59,668 nucleotides of DNA from Methylotenera_A sp044222005. Lineage in GTDB: Bacteria; Pseudomonadota; Gammaproteobacteria; Burkholderiales; Methylophilaceae. Location of the stretch: contig JBGANY010000012.1 in assembly GCA_044222005.1 (NCBI GenBank), positions 1 to 59,668 of the forward strand, given 5' to 3'. Positions 8,957 to 17,590 of this stretch are shown here, piece by piece. Each line of letters opens with the position of its first letter. Within the stretch, counting starts at the first letter, position 1. The translations under genes were made by a program, and so were the position numbers. The notes beneath the pieces were generated by a model, which was not told the origin of the DNA, did not search any database, and saw only the letters and a program-made list of their open reading frames with translations.

Positions 8957-9718
8957 ATGAGTAATTGTCGAATTATTTCTCGCCTTGATATAAAAGGCCC
9001 CAATCTTATAAAGGGAGTCCATTTGGAAGGTTTGCGCGTGGTCGGAGACCCAAAGAGGTACGCAAAGCTTTATTATGACGAAGGTGCCGATGAACTGATC
9101 TATATGGATTCTGTTGCGAGCTTGTATGGGCGCAACAATCTGACAGATATTGTTCGTCATGCAGCTTCTGATATTTTTGTCCCATTAACTGTCGGTGGTG
9201 GCATTAGAAGTGTCAGCGATGCACAAGAGTTGCTACGCGCAGGTGCTGATAAGGTTGCAGTTAATACCGCCGCAGTCGCAGAACCTCAACTAATTAACGA
9301 TATTGCGCGAATTTTTGGCAGCCAATGCATGGTTCTTTCTATTGAAGCCAAGTCTGTAGGGCATAACAAATGGGAAGTTTATACTGATAATGGCCGTGAA
9401 CGTACTGGGCTTGATGTTGTTGAATGGGCTATTCGCGGTGCGGAACTTGGTGCTGGGGAAATTTTGTTGACATCAATAGACCAGGACGGCACGGGTAAGG
9501 GATTTGATAATGAATTAGTCAAAGCTGTTTCAAGTAAAGTATCTGTGCCTGTAATTGCAAGTGGTGGACTGGGGATTCCTCAAGATGCCGTTAAGGTGGT
9601 CAAAGATGGGCTTGCAGACGCAGTTGCTATCGGTTGGGCATTGCACTATAAAAAAACTAATTTTTCTGAAATTCGTGCAGCTATGCTAGATGCTGGATTA
9701 GATGTGAGGCATCAATGA
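8957..9718 (+). CDS. HisF-like subunit for sugar amidination (first copy)
   Basis: 253-aa TIM-barrel paralogue of the imidazole glycerol phosphate synthase cyclase subunit. It retains phosphate-binding and barrel motifs (LTVGGGIRS, LLTSIDQDGTGKG, VIASGGLG). The first catalytic aspartate of HisF is kept (LDIKG, Asp11), but the second is glutamate (SIEAK, Glu130), so true histidine-pathway cyclase activity is doubtful. In amidotransferase cassettes the HisF-like protein partners HisH and channels ammonia to the PP-loop enzyme. ATG start; the stop overlaps the HisH-like start by 4 nt. Not part of a his operon: no other histidine gene is nearby. Confidence 0.85.
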   Translation: MSNCRIISRLDIKGPNLIKGVHLEGLRVVGDPKRYAKLYYDEGADELIYMDSVASLYGRNNLTDIVRHAASDIFVPLTVGGGIRSVSDAQELLRAGADKVAVNTAAVAEPQLINDIARIFGSQCMVLSIEAKSVGHNKWEVYTDNGRERTGLDVVEWAIRGAELGAGEILLTSIDQDGTGKGFDNELVKAVSSKVSVPVIASGGLGIPQDAVKVVKDGLADAVAIGWALHYKKTNFSEIRAAMLDAGLDVRHQ

Positions 9719-10356
9719 CAAAAATAGTAGTCGTAGATTATGGCGTAGGTAATCTCTTTAGTGTAGCTAGAGCATTAGAGAAAGTTGGTGCCACAGTAGA
9801 GTTTTCGGATTTACCTAGAGTTATTAAGCAGGCTGATAGCCTTTTATTGCCGGGTGTAGGTTCGTTTGAACATGGCATGCATGAACTCAAACAGCGTGGG
9901 TTGGACGATGCCTTAAAAGAGTACGCGATAAATGAACGTCCATTTTTGGGTATTTGTCTTGGAATGCAGATGATGTTTGACCATAGCGATGAATTTGGCG
10001 AACATGATGGTTTGGGGTTTCTGCCAGGTAAAGTAACTGCAATTCCTAAATTAGGGACTGATGGTTTGCCACATAAAATCCCTCATATAGGATGGAGTCC
10101 CTTACTTTTACCACCTGCCAGACAGGACTGGAGTGAATCGATACTTGAGTATACCTTACCAACTGCCAATGTATATTTTGTTCATTCTTTTACTGCTTTA
10201 CCTGATAATTCAAAACATCGGTTGGCTGATTGTTATTATGACGGTTGTTTAATTTCTGCGGCAGTTCAATCTGGCAATAAATTTGGTTGTCAGTTTCATC
10301 CGGAAAAAAGTGGTAAAGTTGGCTTGGATATTTTGAAGCGCTTCATCGAGTTTTAA
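9715..10356 (+). CDS. HisH-like glutaminase for sugar amidination (first copy)
   Basis: 213-aa class I glutamine amidotransferase. The catalytic cysteine lies in GICLGMQMM (Cys81) and the His/Glu pair in CQFHPEKS near the C-terminus; LLPGVGSFEHGM is the oxyanion-strand segment. All triad residues are present, so it should hydrolyse glutamine and pass ammonia through the HisF-like partner. ATGA coupling with the preceding HisF-like gene indicates a stoichiometric complex. The stop overlaps the ATG of the following 480-aa gene. Confidence 0.87.
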   Translation: MTKIVVVDYGVGNLFSVARALEKVGATVEFSDLPRVIKQADSLLLPGVGSFEHGMHELKQRGLDDALKEYAINERPFLGICLGMQMMFDHSDEFGEHDGLGFLPGKVTAIPKLGTDGLPHKIPHIGWSPLLLPPARQDWSESILEYTLPTANVYFVHSFTALPDNSKHRLADCYYDGCLISAAVQSGNKFGCQFHPEKSGKVGLDILKRFIEF

Positions 10357-11798
10357 TGAACAGTAACCTACCTTCACTAGAGAAGTTGCTTGAAATTGAA
10401 AATGATCCATCGTTTCTCGATTTTCGCTGTTCTGAAACTGGATATTTGCTATGGCCACTGTTACGCAACCAATTTTTTCGTATTCTAATATCTGACATTT
10501 ATTACAATCATGAGCCTTTGGTTGTAAAACCTTCTGCTAGCCGTTATCGCCATATTTTACAGATGTTGCCACGTGTTCTTTTACATAATGCAAGCTTAGG
10601 TAAGCTTAGTTGTGACATATTGATTATGGGAACAGGGGCTGGACACTTTCAAAGAGATGGGCTCTGGTTTAACCGCATTACCGACTACTTTGCACAGGCT
10701 TTTCCTGAAGGTACTGTAACTTGTGAAGGAGTTGTGGATTGGCATGTCCCAGAACCGCGTCACAATAAGCGAACAAGTTACTGGTTGCCCTGGCAGATGC
10801 TGATTGCTCTGGCTGGTAAGCTCCAATCCAGGGAGCGGCATGTTAAGGTAGTAAAAGCCATGTTGAATCATGCAAGGAAACGTGCCGAGTCGATACTAGG
10901 TCTGGGTATATCAGAGGAAAGTATTCAACTCTTACTGAATATGACTGTCCCTAAAGTTGCCCGTTTATCATTTATGCGATGGGTATATCGTCGTTTTTTA
11001 ACACGTACTGCACCACGATTAGTGCTAGTTGAACAGTCATGCTACGGAGACTATGGAATTTTCAACAATGTAGCTCGCGAGATGGGTATCCGCGTTGCAG
11101 AGCCTCAGCACGGAATGATATCTGCTGGTCACGATGCATATTCTTTTGCGCCAGCCATTCGGGATAGTGATGAATACCGTCAATATTTGCCACATGATTT
11201 TCTTGGTTACGGTGCGTGGTGGAATAGTGAAATTAACGCACCTGTACAAAAATGGATCATTGGCCATCCTCACTATACTGAACAAAGAAAGAGGATGCTG
11301 AGTAACGTTTCTGATAAAACAGACATATTGCTACTAAGTGATGGGATAGAGTTTTCCATTTACTTAGAGTTAGCTAACGACTTAACAAATCTTATTAATG
11401 GTCGTTATCGGGTTGTTTTAAGACCTCATCCTTTAGAGAGAAAACGAGTTTATTCAGAATATCCAAACGGTAATGTAGGTAAGGTGGTAATAGACCAAAA
11501 TCGAGATATTTATCAATCCTTCTCAACTGCCTATGCGGTAACAGGAGAAGTTTCTACGGCACTTTTTGAAGCTGTGGGTTTAGTAAAAAAAATTTTTTTA
11601 TGGGAAACGCCCAAAGCAGTTTTTAGTTATCCATCACACCCATTTGCAGGGTTTTTAAATGCTAAGGATTTTGTTTTGAAAATCGATGACTATGAATCTG
11701 GACGAGCAGATGTTGCGCAAGCAGAAATTTGGGCACCTGATTGGCTAGCTAATTATCACAACTATATTGATTTTGCGTTGAAAGAAAACGGCAGATGA
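10356..11798 (+). CDS. Putative glycosyltransferase with sialyltransferase-like motifs; candidate nonulosonate transferase
   Basis: 480 aa, no family I can name with certainty. The C-terminal half carries three short motifs in the order seen in bacterial sialyl- and polysialyltransferases: SDG at 328-330 (D/E-D/E-G-like), RPHP at 356-359 (HP motif) and EVSTALFEA at 398-406 (S-T motif). A QHG motif lies at 251-253, as in surface-carbohydrate transferases of the CDP-glycerol transferase/polysialyltransferase type. No signal peptide or clear membrane helix. It is translationally coupled on both sides, between the two amidination cassettes. I infer that it transfers the CMP-nonulosonate; the call rests on motifs and context only. 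Confidence 0.5.
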   Translation: MNSNLPSLEKLLEIENDPSFLDFRCSETGYLLWPLLRNQFFRILISDIYYNHEPLVVKPSASRYRHILQMLPRVLLHNASLGKLSCDILIMGTGAGHFQRDGLWFNRITDYFAQAFPEGTVTCEGVVDWHVPEPRHNKRTSYWLPWQMLIALAGKLQSRERHVKVVKAMLNHARKRAESILGLGISEESIQLLLNMTVPKVARLSFMRWVYRRFLTRTAPRLVLVEQSCYGDYGIFNNVAREMGIRVAEPQHGMISAGHDAYSFAPAIRDSDEYRQYLPHDFLGYGAWWNSEINAPVQKWIIGHPHYTEQRKRMLSNVSDKTDILLLSDGIEFSIYLELANDLTNLINGRYRVVLRPHPLERKRVYSEYPNGNVGKVVIDQNRDIYQSFSTAYAVTGEVSTALFEAVGLVKKIFLWETPKAVFSYPSHPFAGFLNAKDFVLKIDDYESGRADVAQAEIWAPDWLANYHNYIDFALKENGR

Positions 11799-12403
11799 TT
11801 ACGATTGTTGATTATGGCATGGGCAATGTTGGCTCAGTTTGTAATATGTTACGTAAATTACGGGCTAAGGTGCAGATAAGTAGCGATATGAATGAAATTG
11901 CAAAATCAGATAAGCTCATTTTGCCAGGAGTCGGTCATTTTGACCGTGGGATGGATAGTCTACATTCATCAGGGCTTGCAAGAATACTTTCTGAACAGGT
12001 TTTGGTAAATAAAAAACCTATTCTTGGCATTTGTCTTGGTATGCAAATGATGACAAGAGGCAGTGAAGAAGGCACTCAACAAGGGTTGGGTTGGGTAGCT
12101 GCCGATACCATAAAATTTTCGTTTGATAGTAATCTAAAAATCCCTCATATGGGATGGAATCAGGTTAAGTCATCGATTGGTGCAAAACTATTTGAATCTG
12201 CTCCAGAGGAGCCTGAACGATTTTATTTTGTTCATAGTTATTATGTTCGTGCCGATAATTCAAAAGATGTGGCTGCATATTGCCATTACGGACATGATTT
12301 TGTAGCTTCATTTGAAGTGGGCAATATTATGGGGGTGCAGTTTCACCCCGAAAAAAGCCATCTTTTTGGTATGAACTTGTTTCAGAGATTTGTTGCATTA
12401 TGA
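11795..12403 (+). CDS. HisH-like glutaminase for sugar amidination (second copy)
   Basis: 202 aa, class I glutamine amidotransferase. GICLGMQMM contains the nucleophile (Cys80), and VQFHPEKSHLFG the His and Glu. ILPGVGHFDRGM is the oxyanion-strand segment. It is diverged from the copy at 9715 outside the active site, so the two are not a recent duplication. ATGA overlaps on both sides. It should supply ammonia to the HisF-like/WbpG-like pair that follows. Confidence 0.87.
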   Translation: MITIVDYGMGNVGSVCNMLRKLRAKVQISSDMNEIAKSDKLILPGVGHFDRGMDSLHSSGLARILSEQVLVNKKPILGICLGMQMMTRGSEEGTQQGLGWVAADTIKFSFDSNLKIPHMGWNQVKSSIGAKLFESAPEEPERFYFVHSYYVRADNSKDVAAYCHYGHDFVASFEVGNIMGVQFHPEKSHLFGMNLFQRFVAL

Positions 12404-13176
12404 CAGGTGTATTTAATCGCGTAATCCCTTGTTTGCTACTTCAAGACGGCGGATTAGTAAAAACGGAAAAATTCAAAAATCCCAAGTATGTGGGCGACCC
12501 GATCAATGCTATCCGTATTTTTAATGATAAATATGTTGATGAATTAATTTTTCTTGATATCAATGCTTCTCGTTTAAACAAAGAGCCCGATTATGATTTA
12601 GTGGCGCGTATTGCAGGTGAGTGTTTTATGCCATTGTGCTATGGCGGTGGCATCAAAACTGTTGAGCAAGCGCGAAAATTAATTGCGCTAGGGGTTGAAA
12701 AAATTTCAATTAACAGTACAGCAATACATAATCTTGAGTTGATTAAGCAATTAGTTGGTGAGTTGGGTTCGCAGAGTGTAGTTGGTGCTATAGATGTCAA
12801 GCGTAATTTTTTGGGCAAAGAGTATGTTTACGACTCAAGTAAACGCCGCTTAACTAGTTTGAACCCGCTAACTCACGCGCAGAATTTAGTAGATGCTGGT
12901 GTAGGTGAGATTTTTATTAACGATGTTAATAGAGATGGTGCTTTTAGTGGCTATAACATAGCGCTAATTTCTAGAATTGCCAATCAAATCAATGTGCCAT
13001 TGATTGCGTGCGGTGGTGCAAGTAGTGTTGATGATATGCAGGAGGTGTTTTCAGTTGGAGCCTCTGCCGCGGCGGCAGGAAGTCTATTCGTCTTTTATGG
13101 ACCGCATCGCGCTGTTCTCATTAATTATCCAGAATACCCGATCGTGAAAAAATTATTTTCGAGAATTGGATCATGA
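12400..13176 (+). CDS. HisF-like subunit for sugar amidination (second copy, WbpG partner type)
   Basis: 258-aa TIM barrel of the HisF family. The N-terminus reads RVIPCLLLQDGG, so the first catalytic aspartate of HisF is leucine (Leu13 aligns with Asp11). The second is retained (AIDVKR, Asp132 aligns with Asp130). This CLLL signature and the following KFKNPKYVGDPINA stretch are, as I recall, typical of the HisF paralogues beside WbpG/WbuX. Conserved CYGGGIKT and LIACGGA motifs remain. ATGA-coupled to the HisH-like gene before and to the amidotransferase after. Expected to act as an ammonia conduit rather than a cyclase. Confidence 0.86.
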   Translation: MTGVFNRVIPCLLLQDGGLVKTEKFKNPKYVGDPINAIRIFNDKYVDELIFLDINASRLNKEPDYDLVARIAGECFMPLCYGGGIKTVEQARKLIALGVEKISINSTAIHNLELIKQLVGELGSQSVVGAIDVKRNFLGKEYVYDSSKRRLTSLNPLTHAQNLVDAGVGEIFINDVNRDGAFSGYNIALISRIANQINVPLIACGGASSVDDMQEVFSVGASAAAAGSLFVFYGPHRAVLINYPEYPIVKKLFSRIGS

Positions 13177-14309
13177 CTTTATTACGTGAATGTACACGTT
13201 GTGTGATGAATGAAAGTGCGAACAATATTCACTTTGATGCATTAGGACAATGTAACTATTGCACTGACATGATCAATAAACTGAAAAACTTTCAGCCATC
13301 AGATCCTGATGCTCTAAAAATTAAATTTGATAACTTGCTGTCAAGAGTGAAAAAATCAGGCAAAGGTAAACGTTATGACTGTATCGTAGGCGTGAGTGGT
13401 GGTGCAGATAGTGCATATGTACTTTATCTTGCGAAGCTACATGGTTTAAGGCCGCTTGCCGTACACATGGACAATGGCTGGAACTCTGAGCTTGCAGTTA
13501 ACAATATCGAAAATCTTGTCAGAAAATTGGGCGTAGATTTATATACGCACGTAATCAATTGGCAAGAATATCGCGCACTACAACAGGCTTTTTTTGATGC
13601 CGATGTCATTGATATTGAGTTGCTTTACGATAATGCAATGTTAGCTGTGAATTATCAACTAGCTACAAAATATGGAATCCATTACATTCTAGCTGGAACA
13701 AATACGACCACAGAAGGCATGAGAATGCCAACGCAATGGAACTGGTTTAAATTTGATAAAAAAAACATCCACGCTATAGCACGCAGAAGCAATGTAAAAA
13801 TAAAAAGTATGCCAACTATAGGTGTGTTTGGTTACGTATGGTATAGATTTGTGCGTCGTATTCAGTGGGTAGATTTTTTAGATTATGTAGATTATCACAA
13901 ACCTAAATGTTTACAGGAGATACAAGAGAAAATTGGCTATCGTCCATATCCATATAAGCACTATGAGTCAATTTTCACCCGTTTTTATCAGGGATATTTG
14001 TTGCCACAGAAATTTGGTGTAGATAAAAGGCGATTACATCTTTCAACTTTGATATGTTCAGGACAGATAGCAAGGAATGTTGCTAAACAGCTGCTTACAG
14101 AATCCCCTTACCCTGATATTGACGATTTGAAATCAGACATAGATTATTTTCTTAAAAAGATGAATTGGTCAGAACGTCAGTTACAGCAATATATAGCACG
14201 TATTGAAAAGCCTCATATAACTTATTCTTCAGAAATTAATAAATGGGAACTTTTCAGTAAGTTTTATACAAGTTTCGTGAGAAAAATTTATAAACTATAT
14301 ATCGCTTGA
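13173..14309 (+). CDS. N-acetyl sugar amidotransferase, WbpG/WbuX type
   Basis: 378 aa. Zinc-ribbon-like cysteines at the N-terminus (CTRCVMNE, then CNYC) are followed by the PP-loop SGGADSAY at about residues 74-81, and by LAVHMDNGWNSELA and AGTNTTTEGMRMP, all typical of WbpG/WbuX. Predicted to convert an acetamido group on a sugar to acetamidino using ammonia from the two preceding gene products. It is the second such enzyme in the cluster; the first (438 aa) belongs to a longer subfamily. No mannuronic-acid pathway, the known WbpG substrate route, is visible here, so the target is open. Confidence 0.87.
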   Translation: MTLLRECTRCVMNESANNIHFDALGQCNYCTDMINKLKNFQPSDPDALKIKFDNLLSRVKKSGKGKRYDCIVGVSGGADSAYVLYLAKLHGLRPLAVHMDNGWNSELAVNNIENLVRKLGVDLYTHVINWQEYRALQQAFFDADVIDIELLYDNAMLAVNYQLATKYGIHYILAGTNTTTEGMRMPTQWNWFKFDKKNIHAIARRSNVKIKSMPTIGVFGYVWYRFVRRIQWVDFLDYVDYHKPKCLQEIQEKIGYRPYPYKHYESIFTRFYQGYLLPQKFGVDKRRLHLSTLICSGQIARNVAKQLLTESPYPDIDDLKSDIDYFLKKMNWSERQLQQYIARIEKPHITYSSEINKWELFSKFYTSFVRKIYKLYIA

Positions 14310-14355
14310 TGCGCTTATATATCATGACTAATTGAATTTGAAAGTTTTAAGTTAA

Positions 14356-15222
14356 ATGTCAAATGCAAGTGTTTCTGCCGTTCTATTTTGCTACAACGAG
14401 GAAAAGTATATAGGGAAGGCTATTCAATCCTTGCTTAGCCAAACTATTCCTATTGATCAGATTATTATTGTGGATGATTTTTCTGATGATAAAACTACAA
14501 GTATTGTTGAGCAGTTCGCAAAGTTAGACCAGAGAATTGTTTTACTAAAAAATGCTTATAAGAAGGGCAAAGTTTGGGCCTACCAAACTGGGCTTGAAGC
14601 GGTACAAACGGATTTTTTCTTTGTAATTGGATCGGATGACGAGGCTGACAAGGACTTGGTTTTATCATCCATGGAATTTCTTAAGACAACTTCTTGTCCG
14701 TTTCTTTTCCATTCGGCAGTTTTGATAGACGAAAATTCAAATAAAATTGATGGGAATTTTATATCTCATTTTGATCCAGGTAGCTGCTTTTTCTATAATA
14801 AAACGGGTGGACTCTTATTTGCTGATAGGTGTGTTATTGAAAAAATAATTCCGTTCCCAGAGGGGCTCGAATTTGAGGATTGGTACACAGTATTAACTTT
14901 ATTCGAAAGTTACGGCTCTATTAAGACCTCTATTAAGCCTTATGTGAGATATAGAATTCATGGTGGCTCCAGCAGCCAATCCTCACGTTTTGATTGGAGC
15001 AGAAGAAAAGAATTACTAATTCGTGATATTAGGTTCCTAAATATTATGAAAACCAAGCTTTTAGGGCCGGGCAGTAGACTTGCAATTTTAAATTCTATCC
15101 GTTTTAGACAAAGGCTGCTTAAGGGGTTGCCGATGTCAGGTCATAATTTAAGAGTTACGCTACTTTTTATGAAAACCTATCTGAGCATGACACTGGCGCG
15201 ACTCGTGAGTCTTATGCGATGA
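14356..15222 (+). CDS. Family 2 glycosyltransferase
   Basis: 288 aa, GT-A fold. N-terminal SAVLFCYNEEKYIGKAIQSL and IIIVDDFSDD are the nucleotide-sugar-binding segment of GT2; GSDDEAD near residue 95 is the DxD-like metal site. Later EFEDWYT may hold the catalytic base. It opens 46 nt after the amidotransferase; its stop overlaps the next start (ATGA). Cytosolic or peripheral, adding one residue of the locus 1 repeat unit. Donor and acceptor are unknown. Confidence 0.8.
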   Translation: MSNASVSAVLFCYNEEKYIGKAIQSLLSQTIPIDQIIIVDDFSDDKTTSIVEQFAKLDQRIVLLKNAYKKGKVWAYQTGLEAVQTDFFFVIGSDDEADKDLVLSSMEFLKTTSCPFLFHSAVLIDENSNKIDGNFISHFDPGSCFFYNKTGGLLFADRCVIEKIIPFPEGLEFEDWYTVLTLFESYGSIKTSIKPYVRYRIHGGSSSQSSRFDWSRRKELLIRDIRFLNIMKTKLLGPGSRLAILNSIRFRQRLLKGLPMSGHNLRVTLLFMKTYLSMTLARLVSLMR

Positions 15223-16364
15223 ATGTGTTGAATGTTAACTCTTCCCTGGATTTTAAGACAGGCGGCGGCACAGCAGAGCGCACCTTTCAGATGAGCCGTT
15301 TTTTGGCAATTAAGGGAGTGAAGTGCACTGTTCTCACAATTAATACCGGGCTTGATGAAACTCGGATTACGGCATTAAAGCCTGCTGAAGTAGTTGCAAT
15401 TCCTCTACTCTTGAGAAGATTTTATATACCCAGAGTTAATTGGAAACTTATCAAGTCGTTGGTAAAAAATGCTGATGTTATTCATCTTATGGGGCATTGG
15501 AGTGTACTAAATATTTTTGTATACATTGCTCTTCGTCGTGCTCACAAGCCGTACGTAGTTTGCCCTGCGGGTGCATTGCCTCTATTTGGGCGCTCAAAAT
15601 TGCTTAAATATTTATATAATTTTGTTGTTGGTAAAAGAATTATTAGCAATGCCTCTGCATGGATAGCTGTAACTTCTGCTGAATTACCACATTTTAAAAG
15701 TTACGGTATTCCCGGTTCTCGAGTCACTGTGATTCCGAATGGGGTATCCAAGGAAGATTTTCCTCTTGTTGACATCAATAATTTTCGACGTCTTAAAGGA
15801 TTGTCTGATAATCCTATCATTTTATTCATGGGGCGCCTTAATCCAATAAAAGGTCCCGACTTGCTGCTGCAAGCGTTTGCTTTGGTGCATGATCGTATTC
15901 CTGATTATCAACTTGTATTTGCTGGTCCGGATGAAGGAATGCAGTCTGACTTAGTGGATATTGCCAAGCAAGAGGGAATAAGTGATCGTGTACATTTTCT
16001 GGGCTTTGTCAGTGGTAATGACAAGGCGGCGGCTTATCATATGGCTAGTTTACTAGTTGTTCCATCGCGGCAAGAAGCAATGTCTATTGTGGCCTTGGAG
16101 GCGGGTGTATGTGGTACACCAGTTATGCTGACTGATCAGTGTGGCTTTGGGGAAATCAAGTCTATTCATCCTAGCCTCGAGGTTTCAGCTGATATTGCAG
16201 GAATAGCAGATGGGTTAATCAATGTTCTTAGCCAACCTGATTTCCTAAAGAGTCGTGCAATATCTTTTCAAGAATTAGTAATAGAAAAATATACATGGCA
16301 TTCTATTGTTCATAATTATGTGGATTTATATAGAAAAATTCTTTCTGGTTATTCTAGAACATGA
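15219..16364 (+). CDS. Family 4 glycosyltransferase
   Basis: 381 aa, GT-B fold. The N-terminal NVNSSLDFKTGGGTAE has the glycine-rich acceptor loop. The C-terminal domain has LFMGRLNPIKGPDLLLQAF and PSRQEAMSIVALEAGVCGTPV, the retaining GT4 E-x7-E motif. ATGA overlaps with both neighbours. Builds the locus 1 repeat unit; specificity not predictable. Confidence 0.83.
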   Translation: MNVLNVNSSLDFKTGGGTAERTFQMSRFLAIKGVKCTVLTINTGLDETRITALKPAEVVAIPLLLRRFYIPRVNWKLIKSLVKNADVIHLMGHWSVLNIFVYIALRRAHKPYVVCPAGALPLFGRSKLLKYLYNFVVGKRIISNASAWIAVTSAELPHFKSYGIPGSRVTVIPNGVSKEDFPLVDINNFRRLKGLSDNPIILFMGRLNPIKGPDLLLQAFALVHDRIPDYQLVFAGPDEGMQSDLVDIAKQEGISDRVHFLGFVSGNDKAAAYHMASLLVVPSRQEAMSIVALEAGVCGTPVMLTDQCGFGEIKSIHPSLEVSADIAGIADGLINVLSQPDFLKSRAISFQELVIEKYTWHSIVHNYVDLYRKILSGYSRT

Positions 16365-17590
16365 ATATTTTGATTATAAGTCAGTATTTTTGGCCGGAAA
16401 GTTTTCATGTTAATCAAGTTACTTGTGCTTTAAAGGCGCTAGGGCATGAAGCTGAAGTGCTGACAGGAAAGCCTAATTACCCGGAGGGTAATATTTTTTC
16501 TGGATATTCTGCTTGGGGTACCACAAAGGAGTTTTTTGAAAGTATCCTGATTTATCGTATTCCAATATTACCCAGAGGCAGTAAAAGCGGGTTGAAATTA
16601 ATATTAAATTATTGCTCTTTTGTTTTATCTGGTCTTTTATTTGCGCCTTGGTTATTAAGAAAAAAGAAGTATAACGTCATATTTGTTTACGCACCATCAC
16701 CAATTTTCCAGGCGATACCAGCTTCTTTTTTAGGATGGCTTAAGGGTGTTCCCGTCGTGCTTTGGGTGCAAGATTTATGGCCGCAAAGTGCAGAGGCAAC
16801 TGGATACGTTAAGTCTGCTTGGGTATTAAAATTACTTGAAAAACTTGTTCGATTTACTTATTCGCACACGGATTTGTTGTTGGTTCAGTCCAAGGCTTTT
16901 ATTGGGCCTGTGTCAAAACTGGCACCGAATATACCCATTGCATATTTTCCTAATTCGGTAGAGAAGGAGTTTTATTCTCCGCAGGTCACTCATGCGCCGA
17001 AGATTGAGTCACTACAATCAGGATTTGCCGTATTGTTTGCCGGTAATGTGGGTTCTGCGCAAGCTATGGAAACTATCGTTGCTGCGGCTGAAAGGTTAAA
17101 TGCATATCCTGAAATCAAGATAGTGATATTGGGTAGTGGTAGTAAGGAAGATTGGGTAGCACAGCAAATTTTTGAAAGAAAATTAACAAACTTACATTTG
17201 GAAGGACGCTTCCCGGTTAAGACGATGCCAATTTTAATGCGACAGGCTTCTGCTTTATTAGTTACTTTAACCAATCAGCCTATTTTTGAATTAACGATTC
17301 CGAGTAAAATACAGGCATATCTTGCGGTAGGTAAGCCTGTTATTGCCTGTTTAAATGGTGAAGGTGCCAGATTGGTTATCGAGGCAAAAGCTGGCGTTGC
17401 CGTAAAGGCGGAGGATGATCAGGGGTTGGCGCAAGCCATAATCAAACTTTATCAAATGCCTGAGGTTGAGCGCAGCCAGATGGGCGTGAATGGACGTGCT
17501 TATTTTAAGCAGCATTTTGATGAGGAAATGTTAACTGCAGAGTTAATTAAACATTTTGAAACGCTGATTGGCAAAAAGGATAACTGTTGA
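16361..17590 (+). CDS. wbuB: WbuB-like family 4 glycosyltransferase
   Basis: 409 aa. QYFWPESFHVNQ at the start, GKPNYPEGNIF, WVQDLWPQSAEATG and IPSKIQAYLAVGKPVIA match the WbuB subgroup, which transfers N-acetyl-L-fucosamine or a close 6-deoxy-L-HexNAc in E. coli-type O-antigens. It lies directly before the three genes that make such a sugar, which supports the assignment. The stop overlaps the TTG start of the next gene. Donor could be UDP-L-FucNAc or UDP-L-QuiNAc. Confidence 0.75.
   Translation: MNILIISQYFWPESFHVNQVTCALKALGHEAEVLTGKPNYPEGNIFSGYSAWGTTKEFFESILIYRIPILPRGSKSGLKLILNYCSFVLSGLLFAPWLLRKKKYNVIFVYAPSPIFQAIPASFLGWLKGVPVVLWVQDLWPQSAEATGYVKSAWVLKLLEKLVRFTYSHTDLLLVQSKAFIGPVSKLAPNIPIAYFPNSVEKEFYSPQVTHAPKIESLQSGFAVLFAGNVGSAQAMETIVAAAERLNAYPEIKIVILGSGSKEDWVAQQIFERKLTNLHLEGRFPVKTMPILMRQASALLVTLTNQPIFELTIPSKIQAYLAVGKPVIACLNGEGARLVIEAKAGVAVKAEDDQGLAQAIIKLYQMPEVERSQMGVNGRAYFKQHFDEEMLTAELIKHFETLIGKKDNC

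Noticed and set aside
8957..13176. hisF and hisH genes read as part of histidine biosynthesis
   Set aside because: Two copies of each, no other his gene nearby, catalytic aspartates altered in both HisF-like proteins, and PP-loop amidotransferases flanking them. They belong to sugar amidination.
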